Shown here: piece after piece, positions 52,408 through 64,000 of the stretch
Layout of the letters: every line of letters begins with the position of its first letter
Numbering within the stretch: the first letter of the stretch is position 1
Origin: Lingula anatina
Lineage: Eukaryota > Brachiopoda > Lingulata > Lingulida > Lingulidae
Reading direction: 5' to 3'
Assembly: GCF_001039355.2 (NCBI RefSeq)
Contig: NW_019776113.1
Location: 9,787 to 73,786 of the forward strand
DNA: 64,000 nt
Notes under the pieces: generated by a model
What the model was told of the DNA's origin: nothing
Seen by the model: only the letters and a program-made list of their open reading frames with translations
The model's database searches: none
Made by a program: the position numbers and the translations under genes

Positions 52408-52413
52408 AATAAA
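52408..52413 (+). terminator. RABL3: Polyadenylation signal of RABL3
   Basis: AATAAA lies about 410 bp after the RABL3 stop codon, before the convergent TANGO2 gene. Confidence 0.5.
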
Positions 52414-52898
52414 GGTGCTGTTTAAACTTAACATCAGGATTTCATATATTTTTTAAATTATTTGCATAGGAAAAAAAAACAAAAAACATTAATGGATGCA
52501 TTTTTCACAAGGTGCCTCGCAATGTTTTGCTGGTCATTGTTTTCTCTCTGTTTATCTTAAAGGTATTTTCAACACTTTAAAATCCCACTGGAGTGGCCCT
52601 GTAAGTTTCTTTTACATCAGTTGACCCTAGCCAATGGAATTAATAGTGCTTCAGATACAGAAAAGTCACCATAAGGCCTTACATTGGGAATGGGAAGGGA
52701 CCTGAACTGCAGACAAAAAATGCTATGGTACTCGTGAACTCTCTTATATGATGTGTATTTAGATGAAATCAGGGATGAGATCAGTCCTCACTGAAAAAGT
52801 AGGAAAGTGGGCCAGGGATCCAGGGTAAACAATTCACAAGAATGACATAAATGACAATGAAAGAGTCGGAATTCCAACAAAAGTCGGAAAAGTCTCAT
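52414..52898. other. Intergenic tail between RABL3 and the TANGO2 exon copy
   Basis: No gene or strong repeat is seen in this stretch. Confidence 0.4.
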
Positions 52899-53021
52899 CA
52901 GTGATGAAACTCATATTTTCTCTCCTCAAAGTTGGGCTGCTCTAAATTCACGGGCTCTTTCAAAATTCTTTCCAAGTATGTGCAGTTTCCCTGTCCATCA
53001 ATCAAAATTATGGTATTTGTT
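52899..53021 (-). pseudogene. TANGO2: Duplicate of the TANGO2 terminal exon with lost acceptor
   Basis: This 123-bp stretch repeats the last TANGO2 exon about 1.3 kb beyond the functional one. It encodes TNTIILIDGQGNCTYLER followed by a tail ending YEFHH and a stop. Compared with the working exon it has about ten substitutions and no frameshift, four synonymous, and four codons changed in meaning. At the 3' splice site the functional exon has ttttag, but this copy has ttctgg, so the AG is absent. Flanking intron has largely diverged. It may be a decaying copy or a former alternative terminal exon. Confidence 0.8.
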
Positions 53022-54194
53022 CCAGAAAAAAGTAAAACAATCTGATTAAACATTTCATCTGCAGATATAATTCATCTGCCCTATTGTTAAATGTAAGACC
53101 CAAGTTACAAAATGATATCTGACTGAGAGATATTTAGATTGCGGAAAGTAGTCTTAACTAGAAGAAAATGAACCGAATTAACAACTTGTGTTGTCAGGAA
53201 AGATTTTACACACACTAAATGCGTTTAATATATATAAAAACAATTCAAGTTAGACACAAACAACAAAACGAGATAACTGTAGACTACAAGAGGTATCAAA
53301 CCTGTAAAGATCTATTGAAATTGATGGTGAGGCAGTAAAACAAGTCAGCTGTTGGCTGTTGAACAATAGACTTACCTGGAGCGATAACACCACGAAAGTT
53401 AAAAAAAAAAGAAGGCAGCAAATGTACTTTTTAAGGACATTGAAAGCTTTCAACAGGAATGTGTCCATTTAAGAGTGTGTTATAGAAAGTATTTTAGCTA
53501 ATGTTAATTGTATGGTATGGGCATGCAACTGAAGAGCAAAAAAAAAATGGAAAAGTTAGTTAAGACGGCAAGTAACATGATTGGGATCTTATTCCCATTG
53601 AATCTATAAAGGGTATCACACACACACACACACACACACACACTATATATATATATATTTTTTTTTTTACCATGCAACTCCAGGCCTTTTAGTTTTTAAG
53701 GAAAGAAAATGATTATTATGTAGCTCTTATCCCTCAGTCATATCCCTTTTTAATTCAGTCTTAAAACTTTTTTATTCATACAGCTTTTACAGTTTTTTAA
53801 TACGAGGCTTTTACAAAGCAATCTATTCCCAATATAATTTTATATTTCATATATTTATTGCCTTAATAACAATTTATCTTATCTTGTCTGAACCTTAAAA
53901 TCCAAAATCAGACTTCCTGTTTTATTCACAAACACTTTCATATAAATTTGAGAGACAAGTAAACACGAGAACTATAGCCCTGTCATAATTTTACTACAGT
54001 GCAAAATGTGTTAAATACATAGTATCACCTCTTACTCAAAACTCAATAAAAAGTCTTTAAACATTTGAAAACAAATATATTTCAATTGCACACCTTTATA
54101 ATTCATACTCAGACTGTAACATTAGGAATGTAAAAGAACTGCAAAAAAAAAAGGTAATACTGTTACAGTGATTCATTGCACTGTTTCATGTGTA
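53022..54194. other. Spacer between the two TANGO2 terminal exons
   Basis: This holds a (CA)n/(TA)n microsatellite at about 53617-53660 and several AATAAA sequences on the minus strand (near 53773 and 53923) that could serve TANGO2 3' end formation. No other coding signal is seen. Confidence 0.4.
53617..53660. repeat. (CA)n(TA)n microsatellite
   Basis: About thirteen CA units are followed by TA units and a poly-T stretch, between the two TANGO2 terminal exons. Confidence 0.9.
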
Positions 54195-57100
54195 TTATTT
54201 ATTAAGATGAAACTCATATTTCCTCTCCTCATAGTCAGGCTGCTCTAAATTCACTGGCTCCTTCAAGGTTCTTTCCAAGTATGTGCAGTTTCCCTGTCCA
54301 TCAATCAAAATTATGGTATTTGTTCTAAAAATAAGTGAAAAATGATTAAATACATATTATTCTATAAATAATTTTTTTTCAGCTTCCCGTATATTAAAAC
54401 CCAGAGCCTGAATTATTAAACAATAATAATATTGAATAATAATAGTCTACAGTCCAAAATCCATTTTAAATATTCAGTACAATTCACGTAGGTAAAATGA
54501 ACAAAATGGTTGAATAAAGTCAATAAATAAATAAATAAATAAATATACAACTAAAATAGTATGATAGTAAAATACATAGTATGGTATGCTACAAAATGTT
54601 GTGTACCACTATACAATTTGGCATGTCACCTTAGGGATATACGTGACAAATGAATTGATTCGTGATCTTCAAATAGATGAAACATTTTCTTCGAATTATT
54701 TGGTTCCTGAAAACATCAACACTAACCCATCACACCTCCTACAGCCTCTCTCCAATCAAAACCATTTAAAGGTATCCATTGGGAAACAACCTTGGTTGAA
54801 TGTCTTTAATCTTAAAAACATACAAAAAATGTACCTTGTTCCATAATCCATGCTGGGGATTTTAACATATATGGCACTCCTCTGTTCTAGAACTTCTGTG
54901 CTATAATGCGCACCTTGTTTTTCTAGAATGGGGTCAGGAAAATTTCTAAAAAAGGATAAATATGTCATTGTTTACATCACTAGTTTATAAAGGAAGTAAC
55001 AACCTATTTTATAGGAAACATAGCCTGTTGCCATAAAGAAGGAGTAATACATGCAAGATTTTAAAGAATTAAAATTATATTTATCAGAGAAAAAAACTTT
55101 CAGCAGAAAAATATAAGAATTATTTTGGCAAGGCTATACCTGGATGTAAGCCTGCTTTAGCATGCAATGCTTATTCACAACAATTCTGTCCTTAACCAGG
55201 ATAGAGGCTGGTGATGTCAGACTTAATCTTGTCTAAGTTAGTGCAAATGTGAACATAACATACGCATTGCAAAATGTACTTATAAGGGCAAACATCCCCA
55301 GTTACATGTACAACTCTTTCACTCCATTGTGCAGACTTATGTATTGGACCATGTTTAAATGTACCCCCAACTGTCTTTGCATGTAAAAATTGAATCTAAC
55401 TTCAGGGCACATTCAGTGGCATATTAGATGCAGAATAAGCAGAGGTGTCAAGGAACAAAAAAAATAAAAGATGCAAACTCGCTCACTATATTATATTATA
55501 TTTAGTGTATACCTGGTCTCATCATTCAGAAGGGCCATCAATTCTTTCATTAGTTGGTCTTTGCACGACAGAGAATTATTTTCAGAAACTATGCTTTGGA
55601 ATTTCTTTTTTCCGGCCTCTACTTTTTTCCATGGTTGATCAATTGTTGAGTTACCAGCTGCTAGAAAGCCTGATGTCAAAAAAGAGTAAAACATTTTTTA
55701 TCAAATACATCTTAATACTCAGCCTGATGCCTAAACTAAGATTAGAATGGAATGCAACAAATGAGTATGCTATATCAGGAGCAGATCCCGAGATATTTTC
55801 TGACAGTCTTCCAAATTATCTTTGTTGATCCATCTTCAAGTTTTGACCGTCTTCCGACAAAAAATTATATACCATCAATGTAAACTTGAAAATCTGACCG
55901 TCTTTCGAAAGACCCAGAAGACGGCCTCAATCCGCCCCTGTATATGTTAACCATAAGTTGAGGATGACAATTATTACTAAGTGTACTTGGGTTGTCTGGC
56001 AGGGGTGGGAAGGGCCAGATTCTAATAAAAATAAAAAATGTCTATTTGTACCTACCTGGTCCAATTTCTTCTGGGTCACATCCTCTGACATTATCATAGA
56101 GCATCACCTTGCAGCATTTGCCATTGTCTCTAAGATTCATAAAATGTATTATATTAATAAATTGCACATGAAATGACACACTTTCATCATATTCAAAATC
56201 ACGTTTTTGACACAATATTCCTAAAAACTCGTGTAATATTTTTAAAATCATCAATGTCTTTTCATTTCTTTCTTAATTATGTAAACAGTTTTTTCACTAA
56301 AAAATAATTGACTTAGGCACTCACTCTAGAGCTATATGTAGTGCAAATAGTAAGATGCTGATTTTATACAGGCCATTACTGATTTGTAAAATTAGTACAT
56401 TCAGGGGGCTTACTGAGCAGCCAGATACATATCTTTCATTTCAGTTCAGAATAAAAACTTACAATGCTTGTGCATGTGTAAAAGCATGAACATTTTTGTA
56501 CTTGACTGGTAAGCCAACTGATCCATATATAAATCATAGTTACAATAGGTCAAATATTTCTATTGATAGATTACCTCTTTTCCAATAAAATTATATTAAA
56601 CTGATTATATGCAACCATCTTTGTGTCTTTTTGAACCATGGCAAGGTGCTCCTGACTGGACACATTTCCTTTTATGAAGTCTCTTACAATATAACCTGAA
56701 ATATTCAGTAAATTTCAATAATCAAATCAAATCAAAAGTGAGTTATCATTCATAAGGTAAACACATATAAAGATAAGAGTATGCCATGCAGCTGTGATGT
56801 TTAACAAAATCAAATTAACCAATACCAGCATTTCAGCAGGTAGGATAAAGCCTTTTTAACTATGCTGCCAAACTACAAAACAACCACATTAAAATACATT
56901 AAGAAATTTTAGGGAAAGCCAAGATTAAAATTTCTTTTTAACATTAATTAACATCAGGATAAATGGATTTTTTGCGTGAAGAGTAAACTGCAAACTGGCC
57001 TCAACCTTCTGTCACAAATATTGAAATTACTTAATTAGTCCATGCTTGTAATTTAAAGTTGACACCTCATGCATTCTTTGTTACAATATCTTACCTAAGT

Positions 57101-59047
57101 GACACTTGAAATGGGTAATTTATGACATTTCTGTCATTAAATTTCCATCACTCATGTCTTATTCATCACCACACTGGATCTAAATATAACCATCATTTCT
57201 TTTTCATTTATATGAAAGACATTACTTTTAAAACAGACAAATATAAAACCCGTTTTGTAGGGTTATATGCAAGCACTATATTACATTAGAGAAGTCATCC
57301 AAGCTCTTTGCCACAAAAATAAGTATAGCACAGTAGACTTCCATCTCTGTGCCTACCTATATGTGTATACATTTCACAGCCATCTTGAAAAAATGTATTT
57401 TAATATACATGCACCATATGCATGCCCTATTTGTACATTAACTCCACCACACTAGGTTAAAAGAAATAAAAGTGTTTTATCATGAAACAGACTGGTTTAC
57501 AAATCTTCAATAATCATCCTACCCCTTCCTTTGGCTTGTGGATCAAGATCTTTTTGCAATATATTGAGTAAAATTCCTATTTTCCCTGCTTTAGAGAGCC
57601 CTAGCCATGTTCCGCTACCTCTCCCAGGCATTAAGTCAATACCTGGAATTAAGCAAATTAAAATAAATATTAAAATAATGTGGAATAAATCCATAAGCAC
57701 ATTGTATGAAAAGTAATTGTAACTAATCTTGTGTGTGCGTGTGCCCGCATGCATGCACGGATACATATGTTCAGAGAGAGGGTGGAAGGGGAGGCATCAT
57801 ATCAATCATGTAAAACATTGTAATTTCCATCAACAGATATGTCAAGAGTTCACATTTATTGTCATATGCTTTATGTACTTGTTCTTTTTAAAATCAATCC
57901 AATTCATTTATATTACTTGATCTCAATTGAATCTTTACTGTTTCACCTTACATGAGGACTTGCATTGAATTAATACCTTTGTAAACAACAATCAAAACAG
58001 AAAGCATACTCATGCCAAGCCAAGCAACTTCCGTCAACAGAATTGTCATGATGTTATTGTCATAGACCTTTTCATCTACATATATTCCGCAGAATGACAT
58101 GGAATCAAATGTACTTGTTCTATTTAAAATCAATGCAAATCATGTATGTTGCATGCTCTCATTCCTTTACTTGTATTGAATAAAAAGCTTTGTAAACAAC
58201 ACTCAAAACAGAAAGTGGTGGGGATTTTTTCATAATCGACATTTCTAGGTAGGCAAGGGCATTATATTACAAGAACCCTTTTATTGACAATAAAATGAAG
58301 TGAAAATCCTTGTTATTTTCTTTGATCTTTATAAATATGACAAGGATGTGTTTTTGGAAATCATCAAACTGCAATAAATGGGATTTTATTCCCTTTTTGT
58401 TTTTCATCTTTATGATCTTTTTTCTTGTGACACACAGCTAATGTAGATCTTTTCATTTGTCTTTTTTTTTAATTCATCAAACCAGTGTCATGTTTTAAGA
58501 TTAGGAAAGAGATTCATTTGGTGGAATGAAGCAATCATTTACAATTGGTACTTCATGTCTGTAATTGAGGTGGGGAGGGAGGCTAGAATTGGTCTTAGAA
58601 ACTATTTGGAATACAAATAAATCAAAAAATAATTTGAATGTGTAATGAAAACTCAAATCACAGAATTGGTCAATTATTGCTTGGTTTATTGAAGTAAAAT
58701 CTTTCACTGAATCATCCTCTGCAATCATGTCATTAAATACACTTGCTTTGTCACAATGGCAAATCCAGAGTGCTTCTAACTTTCCTTCATATAAATATAT
58801 CTTACAAACCCACATTAATGTACCCTCTTCAATGTTAAGATAAAATATATGTGACAATTCAAATCAACATGATCTGTGCTGAAACTTGAGTGAAACATAA
58901 CTTGCCTCCAATGCAATCTGGCGCATCATCCCAAAAGTCAGCCAATTTTGTTGGTCTGTTGAAGAACTCGTCTCTGTTGCTTGCAAGGATGATGTCATAT
59001 CCTTGACCAGAAGATGATGGGTTGATATACAGGAACAAGATGCACAT
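54195..59047 (-). CDS. TANGO2: TANGO2 homologue (NRDE family)
   Basis: Seven exons (58906-59047, 57523-57642, 56575-56695, 56056-56129, 55513-55669, 54835-54945, 54195-54324) join in phase to 855 nt, 284 aa (human 276). The N-terminus MCILF places Cys2 as in other NRDE proteins; NRDEFF..P begins at residue 24, then KLADFW, GSGTWLGLS.AGK, LLNILQKD, and near the end YGTRTNTIILID. TANGO2 proteins are linked to heme and lipid handling at mitochondria and ER in animals; that is family knowledge. The exon 1 donor is GGAG|gcaagt, a GC-AG intron, required by the reading frame. The gene is divergent from TXNRD2 and convergent with RABL3. A duplicate of the last exon lies at 52899-53021. Confidence 0.93.
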
Positions 59048-59477
59048 TGTATTGCTGTTGTAATGACCAGATAAGTTGTATTGGCTAGTTTGAATCTTTG
59101 ATCAAGTGGTGATGATCTACAATGGACATTTTCTTTCCATCAGCCTAAAATATCCAGAAAATGAACAGTTTCCAGTGGAAGATCTGCTGGTTCCTTTAAA
59201 AAGCAACTAATAATAACACATAAATTCACAGGAATTCAAAAACAATGTCATTCTGGAATTCCACACATTTCAGTAACTGATAAATAAACTGATACTGTCC
59301 TTGTCTTCTTAATTTTATAAAAGATGTCCACACCATCCAACTGCATAAGATGAATAAGTTTCTAAATTTTTAAGCACCCATAATGCAAGTATCAAATCTA
59401 CCCAAAGGAACATTAAACATATCCACCGGTATGCCCCATTTGTATTCAATTCTTAAAATCCATCATGTATATAATAA

Positions 59478-59792
59478 TTAAAACTGTTCTGCATCCCGAA
59501 TTTGACTAGAATGTGTAATATGAAGCTGCATCCGCACAAGTCCAGCACGCAATGTGTACCCAACATAGATATACACAAAGGCCAAGCTGTAAGCAAAGAA
59601 TCTGAGAATAATCAACAATCCATGTAGGAAAGAATCAGTGCGTCCAGTAGAGTATATTGGTGACGGAGTATTCATACTAGACCTAAACAGCTGATCTGAA
59701 AATAAAAATCTGCTGAAAGCAGGTAAAATAGTCGCTATCACCACAGTGGTGAAAAGCCAAAGATGTCCAGCACTGCAGGTTTTCCTTCCCAT
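59478..59792 (-). CDS. Possible small two-helix membrane protein
   Basis: This is a single-exon open frame of 104 codons with an ATG in a GATCATGG context. Hydrophobic segments at about residues 11-31 (LWLFTTVVIATILPAF) and 55-78 (LLIILRFFAYSLAFVYIYVG) are separated by a polar Ser/Thr loop; the tail is polar. It lies between the TANGO2 and TXNRD2 starts. I do not recognise the family. Hydrophobic residue runs also arise by chance in AT-rich DNA, so it may not be a gene. Confidence 0.35.
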   Translation of the reverse strand: MGRKTCSAGHLWLFTTVVIATILPAFSRFLFSDQLFRSSMNTPSPIYSTGRTDSFLHGLLIILRFFAYSLAFVYIYVGYTLRAGLVRMQLHITHSSQIRDAEQF

Positions 59793-60351
59793 GATCTACA
59801 ACTGTATCTGTAACTGTGCTTGCGATCAAAAAGTCATGTGAACATTTTAAACAATCTTTCACTTGATCAGCCTGCTTCTACAGTTAATCATGTTTCAAGC
59901 TGTACACGATTCATCTTATTTCAATTATATCAGTCTTCTCAATCTCTTGCAATGTACATGGTAGTAGGCTAGTAGCAATTCGCTGTAAAAGTGCATGTAC
60001 TAGTACACTGTAAATGTTCAGTTTCAATACATTTGGTCAAAATATACTGCTTAGAATCGATCACTTGCCATCAGTAGCACAAAAGCACAAACGACAAAGA
60101 GAAAGAGGAACTAACTATGACGCTGCAAATGGTAAAGTAAGTATGCAGGTCCTGAATAATAAATACAGAGACAAACCTGCTTTCACAACCCACTAAGGGG
60201 GGGGGGGTAGTCTCGCTTTAGGTTGTTGCCAATAGTTTTATATGGTATTGAACAATATCTCAAACGAGGCTCATATTTAGAAACCTTTAAACCAACATGA
60301 TAAAAATAGAAAAACCCGGCCTAGATTTTTTGCAAGGAGCAAGTGTATTGG
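59793..60351. promoter_or_regulatory. TXNRD2: Upstream region of TXNRD2
   Basis: This stretch lies between the small membrane-protein frame and the first TXNRD2 ATG, and contains a 12-bp G run near 60197. An in-frame TAG lies about 30 bp upstream of the first ATG, which bounds the N-terminus unless an upstream exon exists. No specific promoter motif was identified. Confidence 0.3.
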
Positions 60352-63853
<3,502 letters not shown>

Positions 63854-64000
63854 TAGTAGAGGGTTCTCAAATTAGAAGCACTTGGCACAGCTATCACGTT
63901 TTGGTGGATCATAGAACCACATCCTTATATTGCCTTTTTGAAAAGGCATGTGGCTTTATATAACCAACAGAAAAGAAATACCCCAAACTCCACACACTTA

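Overview
The window is AT-rich nuclear DNA from an invertebrate animal. Genes are split by spliceosomal introns (GT-AG, plus one GC-AG), microsatellites are frequent, and short inverted-repeat transposons are common. The encoded proteins are close to vertebrate orthologues, and two vertebrate gene neighbourhoods are preserved. An invertebrate deuterostome (for example an acorn worm) would fit, but that is a guess; the phylum cannot be fixed from the sequence alone.

Left part (1-37,200): one long minus-strand gene starts at 37,029 and runs off the left edge. Exon 1 encodes a SAMD5-like SAM domain. Exon 2 encodes a segment like the N-terminus of SASH1. Three small phase-compatible exons follow (20,499-20,606; 16,482-16,537; 2,401-2,438). 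The large introns hold two Harbinger-like hairpin elements, a TTAA-flanked MITE, a LINE relic with a microsatellite tail, and an unidentified coding-like fragment. Between 20,699 and 28,142 a 2-3 kb block containing exon 2 occurs three times. Single N bases sit at both block junctions, and the copies differ by a MITE at one TTAA site, so false joining of two haplotypes is the best explanation.

Right part (39,991-63,811): four conserved genes are packed closely. GTF2E1 (TFIIE alpha, minus) and RABL3 (plus) are head to head. RABL3 and TANGO2 (minus) are tail to tail. TANGO2 and TXNRD2 (mitochondrial thioredoxin reductase, plus, running off the right edge) are divergent. Complete coding sequences could be assembled exon by exon for GTF2E1 (427 aa), RABL3 (233 aa) and TANGO2 (284 aa), and the first 275 codons for TXNRD2. 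All exon phases agree. GTF2E1-RABL3 and TXNRD2-TANGO2 are also neighbours, in the same relative orientations, in human.

Most notable items: the apparent SAMD5+SASH1 single gene; the exon triplication that looks like an assembly artefact revealing a polymorphic MITE; a second, frame-intact copy of the TANGO2 terminal exon whose splice acceptor is lost; and, in RABL3 intron 1, a perfect 78-bp inverted repeat enclosing a RecQ-like helicase relic whose Walker A motif is split by a 174-bp MITE with an 8-bp target duplication. No wholly new multi-gene system was seen.
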